Assembly: GCF_000764025.1 (NCBI RefSeq)
Contig: NZ_KN234770.1
Location: forward strand, 1 to 40,073
Direction of reading: 5' to 3'
From: Pseudohaliea rubra DSM 19751
GTDB lineage: Bacteria > Pseudomonadota > Gammaproteobacteria > Pseudomonadales > Halieaceae
Length of the DNA stretch: 40,073 nucleotides
This document shows positions 8,883 to 18,084 of the stretch, piece by piece. How positions within the stretch are numbered: the first letter of the stretch is position 1; the number at the start of each line of letters is the position of its first letter. The notes beneath the pieces were generated by a model, which saw only the letters and a list, made by a program, of their open reading frames with translations, was not told where the DNA came from and did not search any database. The translations under genes and the position numbers were made by a program.

Positions 8883-8917
8883 ACCAACGAATACCAACGA
8901 GCGCCCAGCCCAGGCCA

Positions 8918-9787
8918 CTACTCGATGTTCTGAACCTGTTCCCGGATCTGCTCGATGAGGACCTTGAGCTCGATGGCGCCCTGGGTCTGGGTGATGCCGG
9001 TGGACTTCGACGAGAGCGTGTTGGCCTCGCGGTTGAGCTCCTGCATGAGGAAATCGAGACGGCGGCCGCAGGGGCCGCCGGCGTCGAGGACGCGGCGGAC
9101 CTCGGCGACGTGGGCGTCGAGGCGGTCCAGCTCTTCATCGACATCCGTTTTCTGGGCCAGGTAGGCGAGCTCCTGCTCCAGACGATCGGTGTCCAGCGCC
9201 TGCGTCAGCTCCGCGAGGCGCTGCCGCAGGCGGGTCTGCTGGTGCTCGCGGAGCGCCGGGACCCGGGCGCGGACCGCATCCACCTCGCGGGCTACGGCAT
9301 CGATGCGATCGCGGACCAGGACGGCGAGCCGTGCGCCCTCCCGGGCGCGGGTTTCCCTGAGCGAGGCGAGAGCCTCGTCAAAGACCGCCCGTGCTTCGCG
9401 GGTGATTTCATCTTCCGCCGGGGAGGCAGTGCGGGCAACGCCGGGGAACTGCAGCACCGCCAGGGGGTCGGGTTTAGCGACCGTGTCCTCTTCGCCGGCG
9501 ATCTCCCGGCAGGCGTCGAGTACCTGGGTAAGACGCGCCCGGTCCAGCTCCAGGGGGCGGTCGCCAGGGGTCGTCTGCAGGCGTACCAGGCAGTCCACCT
9601 TGCCGCGATCGAGAGCCTTGCCGAGTGCCTCGCGGAAAGCGGGCTCGAGGGAGCGCAGCTCTTCGGGGAGCTTGAAATGGCAGTCCAGGTAGCGGTGATT
9701 GACACTGCGTAGCTCTACCACCAGCGTGCCCACAGCGGCGCCGGCGCCGGCGCCGGCGCGGGCGAATGCCGTCATGCTGTTGATCAT
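8918..9787 (-). CDS. yicC: YicC/YloC family endoribonuclease
   Basis: A 289-residue protein matching the usual YicC length of about 287. Family members have been characterised as endoribonucleases that act in RNA turnover. It begins [11 protein letters not shown], the family N-terminus. Next come [19 protein letters not shown] and [18 protein letters not shown], and the family C-terminus is intact ([19 protein letters not shown], then [19 protein letters not shown]). The ATG at 9787 is used rather than the one at 9826, with GGAGG about 10 nt upstream. A GGCGCC-rich tandem stretch encodes an Ala-Gly run near residues 11-16. It is divergent from rph. The palindromic element follows its stop. 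Confidence 0.93.
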   Translation of the reverse strand: MINSMTAFARAGAGAGAAVGTLVVELRSVNHRYLDCHFKLPEELRSLEPAFREALGKALDRGKVDCLVRLQTTPGDRPLELDRARLTQVLDACREIAGEEDTVAKPDPLAVLQFPGVARTASPAEDEITREARAVFDEALASLRETRAREGARLAVLVRDRIDAVAREVDAVRARVPALREHQQTRLRQRLAELTQALDTDRLEQELAYLAQKTDVDEELDRLDAHVAEVRRVLDAGGPCGRRLDFLMQELNREANTLSSKSTGITQTQGAIELKVLIEQIREQVQNIE

Positions 9788-9902
9788 CGCTTTGCAGCCT
9801 CCGGGATCCAGGGTGGTGGCTGCCATGCTAGCACGGGGACGCTGCCCCTCCGGTCACGTATACTCCCGGCCCCTGCCCAGGATAGACAGAGACGGAGGCT
9901 CC

Positions 9903-10625
9903 ATGCAGCGACCCAGCGGCCGACGGCCCGACCAGTTGCGCGACATCAGTATCACCCGCCAGTTCACCCGTCACGCCGAGGGCTCCGTGCTCGTCGCCTT
10001 CGGGCACACGCAGGTCATCTGCACGGCCTCCGTAGAAGAGGGCGTGCCCCGCTTTCTCCGCGGTCGGGGCCAGGGCTGGCTCACCGCCGAGTACGGTATG
10101 CTGCCGCGCTCCACAGGCACGCGCATGGGTCGAGAGGCCGCGCGCGGTCGGCAGGGCGGGCGGACGCAGGAGATTCAGCGCCTTATCGGGCGCTCCCTGC
10201 GCGCCGGCATGGACCTGTCGAAGCTCGGCGAGAACACCATCACCATCGATTGTGACGTTATTCAGGCCGACGGCGGCACGCGCACCGCGGCGATCACCGG
10301 CGCCTGTGTGGCTCTGGTTGATGCGCTGAACGGTATGCAGCGCGACAAGCGGCTCCTTGAGGATCCGCTCCTCGGCCTCGTGGCGGCAGTGTCTGTCGGC
10401 GTCGTCGACGGCGTACCGGTGCTGGATCTCGATTACGTCGAGGATTCCACGGCGCATACGGACATGAACGTGGTCATGGGTGAAGACGGCGGTTTTATCG
10501 AGGTGCAGGGCACCGCCGAGGGCGCGCCTTTCGAGCGCGGCGCCCTTGATGCCATGCTCGACCTGGCCACGGCGGGGATTGGCGAACTGGTGGCGCGGCA
10601 GCGCGAGGTGCTGGCCTCAGGGTAG
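9903..10625 (+). CDS. rph: Ribonuclease PH
   Basis: A 240-residue phosphate-dependent 3'-5' exoribonuclease that trims tRNA 3' ends. Characteristic segments are [71 protein letters not shown] and [13 protein letters not shown]. The ATG at 9903 has GGAGG (9894-9898) at good spacing. The frame remains open upstream to 9699, but that part lies antisense to yicC and is not real. A TATACT box at 9859-9864 could be its -10, though no good -35 is visible. The next gene, crc, converges on it. Confidence 0.96.
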   Translation: MQRPSGRRPDQLRDISITRQFTRHAEGSVLVAFGHTQVICTASVEEGVPRFLRGRGQGWLTAEYGMLPRSTGTRMGREAARGRQGGRTQEIQRLIGRSLRAGMDLSKLGENTITIDCDVIQADGGTRTAAITGACVALVDALNGMQRDKRLLEDPLLGLVAAVSVGVVDGVPVLDLDYVEDSTAHTDMNVVMGEDGGFIEVQGTAEGAPFERGALDAMLDLATAGIGELVARQREVLASG

Positions 10626-10646
10626 GGCTCGGGTCCCGGAGCCGCC

Positions 10647-11411
10647 TCAGACCTCGAGATCGTAATCCATGATCAGCGGGGCATGGCTGGAGAAAGCCTG
10701 CCCCTTGTAGATGGCGCCGTGCTCGACCTTGAAGCGCAGGCCCTCGGAGATGATCTGCAGGTCTGTGCGCCAGCCGCCGCTGTCGCGGTCGCCGTCGGGC
10801 CACCAGGTGTACTCGTCGGCATCGCGGCTTATCTCGCGGAAGGCATCTACATAACCGCTGGCCAGCAGCTCGTCCATCCACTGGCGCTCTTCTCCGAGGA
10901 ACCCCGGCTGGCCGCTGGCGCTCTCCGTGTCGGCGACATCGGCAGCGCTCGGGGCGATCTGCCAGTTACCACAGATGATGAACTGGCGGCGCTTGTTGCG
11001 GACTTTTTGCAGGTGGTGGCCGTAAAGGTCGAAGAACTGCTGCCGGCGTGCCAGTGCCTCGCCATCGCCGGCCGCCGCCTGGGGCGCGAGGAGGCAGCCG
11101 ACGCTGACATCCTGATAGTCTGCCTGGATATAGCGCCCTTCCATATCAAACTCGGCAAAGCCCAGTCCGGTCATGATCGCCTTGGGCAGTTTACGGCAGT
11201 AAATGGCGACGCCGTTGGCCTTGCCGTTCACATCGTCGAAGAAGTAGCCGTTGTAATCTCCGGGGAAGTACTTGTCGTCCTGCAGGTCGTACTCCGAGCA
11301 GCGCAGGTCCTGAATGCAGATGAAATCCGCATCCTGGTCGCCCAGCCATTCGTAGAGCCCTTTCCCGGCCGCTTCCCTCAGGCCGTCAGCACTGAAGCTG
11401 ATGATTCGCAT
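10647..11411 (-). CDS. crc: Crc-like degenerate exonuclease III family protein
   Basis: A 254-residue protein with the exonuclease III fold but altered catalytic positions. E. coli N7 is S7 here (SFSADG), E34 is Asp (IQDLR), the GDMN motif is GNWQ, and the SDH motif is SSH. Its position between rph and pyrE and its sequence (MRIIS start, FICIQDLR, SGLVDAFRE-like, WWPD, SSHAPLIMDYDLE end) match Crc of Pseudomonas. That protein is not a nuclease. It works with Hfq to block translation of catabolic mRNAs. AAGGGGG lies 6 nt before the ATG. Whether it controls carbon use here is inference. Repair activity seems unlikely. Confidence 0.85.
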   Translation of the reverse strand: MRIISFSADGLREAAGKGLYEWLGDQDADFICIQDLRCSEYDLQDDKYFPGDYNGYFFDDVNGKANGVAIYCRKLPKAIMTGLGFAEFDMEGRYIQADYQDVSVGCLLAPQAAAGDGEALARRQQFFDLYGHHLQKVRNKRRQFIICGNWQIAPSAADVADTESASGQPGFLGEERQWMDELLASGYVDAFREISRDADEYTWWPDGDRDSGGWRTDLQIISEGLRFKVEHGAIYKGQAFSSHAPLIMDYDLEV

Positions 11412-11537
11412 TCCGTACCCCCTTATGACGGCGCTATGATACAGAAACGTGTCGTGCCAGAATACTGAGTTGCATCAAGGAATGGCCCTCCGGGGCTCTT
11501 TCGGGCGCTCGCCCCACGCCAGGAGGAAGGCACAGCC

Positions 11538-12182
11538 ATGGAGGACTACCAGCGCGCTTTCATCGAGCTTGCGCGGCGCTATGACGTGCTGCGCTTCGGT
11601 GAGTTCACCCTCAAATCGGGCCGCCAGAGCCCCTATTTCTTCAATGCCGGAGCCTTCGCCACGGGCGCGGCGCTGGCTGCCCTGGGCCGCTGCTATGCCC
11701 GCTGCATTGTCGATGCGGGCGTCGCTTTCGACGTGCTCCTCGGGCCCGCCTACAAGGGCATTCCCCTGGCCGCGACGACTGCCGTGGCCCTGGCGGACCA
11801 CCACGAGCGCGACGTGCCCTTTGCCTACAACCGCAAGGAGGCCAAGGATCACGGCGAGGGCGGTTCGCTGGTCGGTGCGCCGCTTGCTGGCCGGGTACTG
11901 GTGATCGACGACGTCATCACCGCCGGGACGGCCGTCGGCGAGGTCATTGCCATGATCGAGGCCGCCGGGGCGCGCCTTGCGGGGGTGGTGATCGGCCTGG
12001 ATCGTCGGGAGCGGGGCCAGGGTGAGCGTTCAGCGGTACAGGAGATCGCCGGGCGTCACGGCGTGCCGGTACTGTCGATCGTCCACATGGGCCACCTCAT
12101 CGATTACCTCCGCGAGCGCGATGATGCGCCGGCCGGGGCCCTTGAGGCCATGCTGGCCTACCGCGAGCAGTACGGCGTTTGA
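11538..12182 (+). CDS. pyrE: Orotate phosphoribosyltransferase
   Basis: A 214-residue enzyme joining orotate to PRPP to make OMP in pyrimidine synthesis. The PRPP-binding motif [13 protein letters not shown] is at residues 120-132. [19 protein letters not shown] and [10 protein letters not shown] are typical of the family. An AGGAGGAAGG ribosome site precedes the ATG. The 126-base divergent gap to crc holds a TATGAT hexamer near 11434. Short GC stems near 11480-11515 could be leader structure, but no attenuator with a T-run is evident. Confidence 0.96.
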   Translation: MEDYQRAFIELARRYDVLRFGEFTLKSGRQSPYFFNAGAFATGAALAALGRCYARCIVDAGVAFDVLLGPAYKGIPLAATTAVALADHHERDVPFAYNRKEAKDHGEGGSLVGAPLAGRVLVIDDVITAGTAVGEVIAMIEAAGARLAGVVIGLDRRERGQGERSAVQEIAGRHGVPVLSIVHMGHLIDYLRERDDAPAGALEAMLAYREQYGV

Positions 12183-12220
12183 CTTGTTACCGGCTGCCGC
12201 GGCGCCTATATTGCCGAGGG

Positions 12221-12892
12221 ATGAGCGCGCGTATCGCCACCCGGGGGTTCTTGCTGGCCCTCCTTGCGGCAGGCACCGTCGAAGCCCGGCCGATGTACCG
12301 TTATATCAACGACGAGGGCGTGGCCGTCGTCGCCTACCAGGTGCCTCCGGAACACGTCGCCAAGGGCTATGAGATCCTCAACGACAAGGGCGTCATCATC
12401 GATGTGGTACCGCGCAGCCTGACGGCGGAGGAGCGGGCCAACATGAACTCCGAAGAGCGCCTTGCCCGGGCGGCGGAAGAGGAGCGCGAGCGGCTGCAGC
12501 TGTGGGATCAGTCCCTGCTCCTGCGCTACAGCTCCGTAGAGGACATCGAGGCGGCCCGGGACCGGGCGCTCCGTGACCTGCGAATCCGCGTCAGCATCCT
12601 AAAGGGTAAACAGCGGTCCCTGCGCCAGCAGGTGGAGAACTACCAGGCCCAGGCCGCCGATCAGGAGCGTCGGGGCGAGCTGGCGAACCCGGCCCACCTC
12701 GAGGCCATCGAGGCCCTGCGCCGGGAAATGGTCCAGGCCGAGCGAAGCATGATCGAGCGCGAGCGTGAGATCAGCGAGGTTGTGGCATCTTACGAGCGCG
12801 ATATCGAACGTTTCCGGACGCTGCTGGAGGTTGTGGAGCTGCGCAAGCGCATGACCGGTGGCGGGCAGCCGGACGGCGACCGCGCTGATTGA
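12221..12892 (+). CDS. Secreted DUF4124-type protein with long coiled coil
   Basis: A 223-residue protein from the ATG at 12221, which gives a clean signal peptide (MSARIATRGFLLALLAAGTVEA, about 22 residues). A TTG at 12179 overlapping the pyrE stop is an alternative start but would bury the signal. After the signal, MYRYINDEGVAVVAYQVPPEHVAKGYEIL resembles the DUF4124 module common in gammaproteobacterial envelope proteins. Residues about 70-215 are charged and heptad-like and probably form a coiled coil of about 140 residues. The function is unknown. It follows pyrE within about 40 nt and may be co-transcribed. It converges on the DUF1501 gene. Confidence 0.75.
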   Translation: MSARIATRGFLLALLAAGTVEARPMYRYINDEGVAVVAYQVPPEHVAKGYEILNDKGVIIDVVPRSLTAEERANMNSEERLARAAEEERERLQLWDQSLLLRYSSVEDIEAARDRALRDLRIRVSILKGKQRSLRQQVENYQAQAADQERRGELANPAHLEAIEALRREMVQAERSMIEREREISEVVASYERDIERFRTLLEVVELRKRMTGGGQPDGDRAD

Positions 12893-12949
12893 ACAGGCCA
12901 GCAGGGCCTTTACCCCGGGGCTGGTAATGGGGACGCTACCAGGGCTGAC

Positions 12950-14329
12950 TCACGTTCTGAACAGTCCGGTAAGGGGCTGTGAACTGAAGTTGGCAAGGTT
13001 GGGCAGCGCTTCACTGACTGCTGCCTGGGACAAACCCAGCCAGATACCGAGGGCCGCGGCGTATTGATCCACCGCAATGGTGGGAATGAGTCTGCCACCG
13101 CCCGCATCCTGATCATGGCCCAGGGTTGCTGGGGGCACGGTGCCCAGGATTTGGCCGCCTTGTACAGCGCCCCCCATCACCAGATGATGCCCGCCCCAGC
13201 CGTGATCGGTGCCATCGCCGTTTACCGCCAGCGTACGCCCGAAATCAGAGGCGGTGAACAGGGTTACACTGTTGCCCAGTCCCATGTCCTCCATCGCGTT
13301 GTTGAAGGCGAGTAACGAGGTATCCATGGTCTGCATGAGTTGGGGCAGCGTCCGCGCCTGATTCGAGTGGCTGTCGAAGCCTCCTGCGCCAACGATAAAC
13401 AGCTGGCGCCGGACACCGAGGGCCTGACGGGCAGCGATGGTGCGAGCCACGGCCCGCAGTTGGAGCCCGAGACCGGTCGAGGGGAAGGGGTTATCAGGGT
13501 TGGGAGCGGCAGCCAGGGCGCGGGCGAAATCGCGGTTCGCAGAAAAACCCCGGATCATGGCATCGGCGGTATCCCGAACCAGCACATGCCCGCTGGCCGC
13601 CTTGCGCGCGTCCAACATGGCTGAGAAAGCCGTCAAACTGCTGTTGGCTTCAACGTCTAAAAGCTCCGCCAGTTCGAATTCTGTCGGTCCCGCTACGTTG
13701 ACCTGATAGGGCACGTTCTGCCGCCCGGTAAGAAACAGGTCGGCGCCGCCGCCGGTCACTGTGGTGAAGGTAGCGTCACGGTTCAGTTTGCTGCCGATCA
13801 GCGCATCGGCAAAGAGACCGCCCCAGCCGTACTGGGCCCCTTCCGGAGCGCTGGCCTGCCAGACCGATTGCTGATCGTTGTGTGAAAAGAGGCGAGGGGG
13901 CAAAGGTACGGAGCGGGCCTCCAGTGAGGCGCGGTTGGTTGCAGTGACCAACGGGCCGACATTGCCGACCCAGCTCAGCCGTCCCCTGTCGAATAACGAC
14001 TTGAGCCCGCTTAATTCAGGGGGCAGTGCGAACGATCGACTGCCGTTTTCGCTGCTGATCGCACCTTCCAGCGGGAGTAATTTACTGCGCAGCCGATTGG
14101 TGCCGTACTGAGCCAGCAGTGGTTCCCGCAGTCGGGCGTAGTCGTTCCAGCTGGCCGTATCGGCAGGGATCAGCACGTCATGGCAATCGAGCCCGCCAAA
14201 AAGGAAGACACAGACCAGGGCGCGATAGTCGTCGGTTGTCTGGGCGTTCAGGGCGCGGCTGAGGGGCGCCCCCGCGAGTAGCAGGCCGGTGTCGCGCAGG
14301 AAACGGCGACGATCGAGATGGATTGGCAT
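12950..14329 (-). CDS. DUF1501 family Tat-exported protein
   Basis: A 459-residue protein beginning MPIHLDRRRFLRDTGLLLAG, a clear twin-arginine signal, so it is probably folded in the cytoplasm and exported. The body has family features: VCVFLFGGLDCHD, LFSHNDQQSVWQ, GAGGFDSHSNQA and FTASDFGRTLAVNGDGTDHGWGGHHLVMG, which give the metal-site look of sulfatase/phosphatase-like folds. It starts 21 nt after the DUF1800 gene, and this pair is widely conserved. Substrate and role are unknown. This gene and its partner are less GC-rich than their neighbours. Confidence 0.88.
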   Translation of the reverse strand: MPIHLDRRRFLRDTGLLLAGAPLSRALNAQTTDDYRALVCVFLFGGLDCHDVLIPADTASWNDYARLREPLLAQYGTNRLRSKLLPLEGAISSENGSRSFALPPELSGLKSLFDRGRLSWVGNVGPLVTATNRASLEARSVPLPPRLFSHNDQQSVWQASAPEGAQYGWGGLFADALIGSKLNRDATFTTVTGGGADLFLTGRQNVPYQVNVAGPTEFELAELLDVEANSSLTAFSAMLDARKAASGHVLVRDTADAMIRGFSANRDFARALAAAPNPDNPFPSTGLGLQLRAVARTIAARQALGVRRQLFIVGAGGFDSHSNQARTLPQLMQTMDTSLLAFNNAMEDMGLGNSVTLFTASDFGRTLAVNGDGTDHGWGGHHLVMGGAVQGGQILGTVPPATLGHDQDAGGGRLIPTIAVDQYAAALGIWLGLSQAAVSEALPNLANFSSQPLTGLFRT

Positions 14330-14350
14330 TCGTTGGTGCCTCCGCCCTTG

Positions 14351-16225
14351 TCAGCGCTGTACCCAATAGTCAGGGGCGCTCATGATCAGGTTGATGGCAA
14401 TCATGGCGCGCAGTTCCCGGCCGCTGTTGTCATCGTCGGTGAGGGGAATCTCGCTGACATAGTCTTGTAGCATGGCGATCGTGGTGTCGGACAACTGCCC
14501 ACCGGTAAGCAACGTGTCGAGATGCGCCAGCAGCGCCGGAACGTCATCGGCAAGGGCTGTTTCTCGACTGTAGTCGGGAATGAAGCTGCTCCGCGCCAGT
14601 GCCGGGTCAAAGTCGACTTCGGCGAAGGCGGCCAGCTGACGGTACTCGTCGAGCTCGGCGTCCGCCGTGCGCCCGAAGATGAAGAAGCTCATGGTGTTGT
14701 TGTACCCGGGGATGGAAGCGGCGTTGGTGATTTGCAGTTCAGGTACGGTCATCCCCAGGGCGCCACTTTCAGTACCCGGTGGTGTGAAACCGGGGCGATA
14801 AAAGTTAAAGACTGACGGTGCCCGGAACGGGTGCTGACCAAAGAGGGACGGGGCGGACAGGTCCCATAGCTCGGTCGTGTATTCGGGGGTCAGCGTGCTC
14901 ACCTTGAAGGCCCGGGCCCATTGGGTAAGACGTAATACTGGCTCGCGCAGCTTGCCGAAGCGAGCCGGCCTGCCGGGCTCGAAATTCTCCGGGTCCAGCA
15001 GAATGGCGGCGAGGGTGGCTGCGAGATCGCCCTTGCGGCCGTCGCCCACGGTGCCGCCATCGGGCAGCGGGTACCGGCCACGGTCAAAGGCGGCGGCAAC
15101 CCTGGCGACATAGGCGGGGTCTGGGTCGGAGGTGGTGAAACGCTGGACCAGCTGTCGGGCAACAAATGGGCCGACATTGGGGTGCTCTATGATGTGATCG
15201 AGGGCCATGGTGATGCTGTCTTCAGCACTGGTACCCGCAGGGATCGTCAGGCTGAGGAAGGTTTTCTCAAGAGGCGAATGCAGCTCCGGGTAGACCACCA
15301 TGGGTTGCCGCCAGCTTGCGAGCACCTCCGGGTCTTCGCCGCCGTCTTCATAGGTGACTGTTCGGTCAAGCCCTGTAAAGACCCGGGCCAGGCCCGTGAT
15401 GTCTCTGTTGTCGTATAATTCAACGACATCGCCACTGCTATCCCGCCGGGGACTACCGTCAGGGTTCAACGCGACCAGCCCCAGGGTGAACAGTTGCAGC
15501 AGCTCCCGGGCGTAGTTCTCATCGGGCATCCGGCCGGTGGTCGCATCGCCTTTCTGATTTCCCATATAGGTAAGGTAGAAACCCATGCCTGGTGACCAGG
15601 TGATGGCCTCCAGGAGGTCCCGGTAGTTACCGAAGGCGTGTTGCGTCAGGAGCTGTTGATGGTAGGCCACTGCTTCGGGTATGTCGGTGAGCTGGTCGCC
15701 CCCCGCGTTCGACACCACCAGTAGTTGCGAGAGGGCATAAACCATGCGCTGGCGCAATTGATCCTCCCCCCCGATAGCCTGACGCCAGAATGCGAAGGTG
15801 GTGGCGGCCTCATTCCAGGGATTGAATTCGATGTAGGCCAGGCGGGCCTGATAGTCATCGAGCATGCCCAGGTAGTCAGCCGGCGGTGCGTCCATTTCTG
15901 CACGAAACCATGCCGAAATAGAGGTACCGGTATGGTCGTTGAGATCGGTTGGCGTTGCGCCGAAGGTGGCCTGCGCCAGAAAACGCGCTGTACTTGCTTC
16001 GGTAGCGAAAACGAGCCTGTCGTCGATCAGCTCTGCTTCTGCTTCTGCTTCTGCTTCTGGTTCTGGCTCTGGCTCTGGCTCAGCCACGCCGCTAGCGCCC
16101 GAGGTGTCAGCGATCGGCGGTGGACGTTGCGTTGCCTCGGAGTAGCCACCACCACCGCCACCACCACCGCAAGCGGCCAGGCTCAAAGCCACCATGACCG
16201 AGGTCAGAAGAACGTGTGAACGCAT
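14351..16225 (-). CDS. DUF1800 family lipoprotein
   Basis: A 624-residue protein. The start at 16225 is chosen because it gives a lipoprotein signal with lipobox LSLAAC (Cys19) and GGAAG 8 nt upstream; an ATG at 16279 would hide the signal. After Cys19 come eight glycines, then a Pro-Glu/Ala-Glu run encoded by hexamer repeats, probably a flexible tether. The rest is DUF1800: FLAQATFGAT, LRQRMVYALSQLLVVS, NYARELLQLFTLGL, RQLVQRFTTSDP and PSVFNFYRPG. The partner DUF1501 gene follows directly. A weak promoter (ATGACA-N15-TATGAT) lies upstream at 16253-16279. The biochemical role is unknown. Confidence 0.88.
   Translation of the reverse strand: MRSHVLLTSVMVALSLAACGGGGGGGGYSEATQRPPPIADTSGASGVAEPEPEPEPEAEAEAEAELIDDRLVFATEASTARFLAQATFGATPTDLNDHTGTSISAWFRAEMDAPPADYLGMLDDYQARLAYIEFNPWNEAATTFAFWRQAIGGEDQLRQRMVYALSQLLVVSNAGGDQLTDIPEAVAYHQQLLTQHAFGNYRDLLEAITWSPGMGFYLTYMGNQKGDATTGRMPDENYARELLQLFTLGLVALNPDGSPRRDSSGDVVELYDNRDITGLARVFTGLDRTVTYEDGGEDPEVLASWRQPMVVYPELHSPLEKTFLSLTIPAGTSAEDSITMALDHIIEHPNVGPFVARQLVQRFTTSDPDPAYVARVAAAFDRGRYPLPDGGTVGDGRKGDLAATLAAILLDPENFEPGRPARFGKLREPVLRLTQWARAFKVSTLTPEYTTELWDLSAPSLFGQHPFRAPSVFNFYRPGFTPPGTESGALGMTVPELQITNAASIPGYNNTMSFFIFGRTADAELDEYRQLAAFAEVDFDPALARSSFIPDYSRETALADDVPALLAHLDTLLTGGQLSDTTIAMLQDYVSEIPLTDDDNSGRELRAMIAINLIMSAPDYWVQR
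16031..16084 (-). repeat. Hexanucleotide tandem repeat inside the DUF1800 gene
   Basis: Nine consecutive six-base units of the type (c/t)tctg(c/g) encode the alternating Glu-Pro and Glu-Ala run just after the lipoprotein tether. Because the unit is six bases, gain or loss of copies keeps the frame and changes only tether length. Confidence 0.85.
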
Positions 16226-16375
16226 ACGGCGAGCTTCCGGGCAAGAGCATTTATCATAAGAACTTTTGCCGTGTGTCATACACTACGGCCAAGACACAGA
16301 GGCCATGCATGGCATTATCAGGGTTGGATGGCTAAAAAACGGAGCAGTTCAAAGATGGCATACGCTACTGTGACG

Positions 16376-16404
16376 CCCCGGTTTTCCTGTGGTCGGAACC
16401 GGGG
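16376..16404. other. Inverted repeat between slmA and the DUF1800 gene
   Basis: CCCCGGTT (16376-16383) pairs with AACCGGGG (16397-16404) around a 13-base loop. It lies beyond the slmA stop, but no T-run follows on either strand, so it is at best a weak or factor-assisted terminator. A perfect 12-base palindrome, GCCATGCATGGC, is nearby at 16302-16313. Confidence 0.4.
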
Positions 16405-16447
16405 AGAGTGAGGCTGGAGGTTGGGCGTTCCCGATTGAAGCCGTTTC

Positions 16448-17095
16448 TCAGGGCGCGCCGGGTTCCGGCCGCGGCTCGCCCTGGTCGTCGCGCAGGGGAC
16501 GTGGCACTTCCCGGAAGAAACCCTCAAGGAGAAAAGCAAGCTGCGTCGGCCAGTCCGCCGTGGGGCTGCGGCGGAAGCCGCTGCGCACGAACTGTGTCAT
16601 GCGTCCCTCGGCGCTGGCCATGAGCAGGTTGGCCGCCACCGGCAGCGGCAGCACCGGGCGCAGACCCTCGTGCAGCTCTGCCTCCCGCAGCACCTGGCGC
16701 AGCTGGGTCTCGTAGCGCTCGAAGAGCTGTACCACGCGCTGGTGCAGCCGCAGATTCTCACCGGCAAGGGCGTCGCCGGTCATGATGCGGGAAATACCCG
16801 GGTTGTGCTCCACGAAGCTGAGCAGCAGCCCGAGCATGTGCTCGCAGCGCGCCGAGGCCGCGGGCTGTTCGCGCAGGATCAGCGCTATGCGCTCGAAGAG
16901 ACTGTCTTCGATGAACTCGATGAGCCCCTCGAACATTTTCGACTTGCTGGGAAAGTGTCGGTAGAGCGCGGCTTCGGAGACGCCGACGCGCTCGGCGAGC
17001 TTTGCCGTGGTAATACGATCGCCGGGGTTCGCCTCGAGCATCTCCGCCAGCGCCTCGAGGATCTGCTGGCGGCGCTGGGACTTTCGTTGCGGCAT
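16448..17095 (-). CDS. slmA: Nucleoid occlusion factor SlmA (TetR family)
   Basis: A 215-residue TetR-type DNA-binding protein. In E. coli, SlmA binds chromosomal sites and blocks FtsZ ring assembly over the nucleoid. The helix-turn-helix ITTAKLAERVGVSEAALYRHFPSKSKMF is nearly the E. coli sequence. LIEFIEDSLFERIALIL, LFERYETQLRQVLREAELHEG and FVRSGFRRSPT also match. The start at 17095 gives MPQRKSQRRQQILEAL and has an upstream GAGGAAGAG; ATGs at 17125 and 17152 lack family similarity. A Pro-rich C-terminal tail extends past the usual end. It lies just downstream of argB. Confidence 0.92.
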   Translation of the reverse strand: MPQRKSQRRQQILEALAEMLEANPGDRITTAKLAERVGVSEAALYRHFPSKSKMFEGLIEFIEDSLFERIALILREQPAASARCEHMLGLLLSFVEHNPGISRIMTGDALAGENLRLHQRVVQLFERYETQLRQVLREAELHEGLRPVLPLPVAANLLMASAEGRMTQFVRSGFRRSPTADWPTQLAFLLEGFFREVPRPLRDDQGEPRPEPGAP

Positions 17096-17160
17096 GGGCG
17101 GGGGCTCTTCCTCGGGGACCCCCATCGTAGCTAGAGACCGGTGACCCTGCAATACGCCGC

Positions 17161-18084
<924 letters not shown>

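Noticed and set aside
8472-8918. Short frames encoding peptides such as RYKHIPVRS across the palindromic elements
   Set aside because: They arise because the conserved RNA/DNA core happens to be open. Base changes preserve pairing, not the peptide, and they lack ribosome sites.
11430-11456. A sigma-54 promoter (TGGCACG on the minus strand) upstream of crc
   Set aside because: The -12 half (TTGC) is missing at the required spacing.
16031-16084. CRISPR-like array
   Set aside because: The units are contiguous hexamers without spacers and encode a low-complexity protein run.
16376-16404. Rho-independent terminator of slmA
   Set aside because: An 8-base stem with a 13-base loop and no T-run on either strand is not enough to call it.
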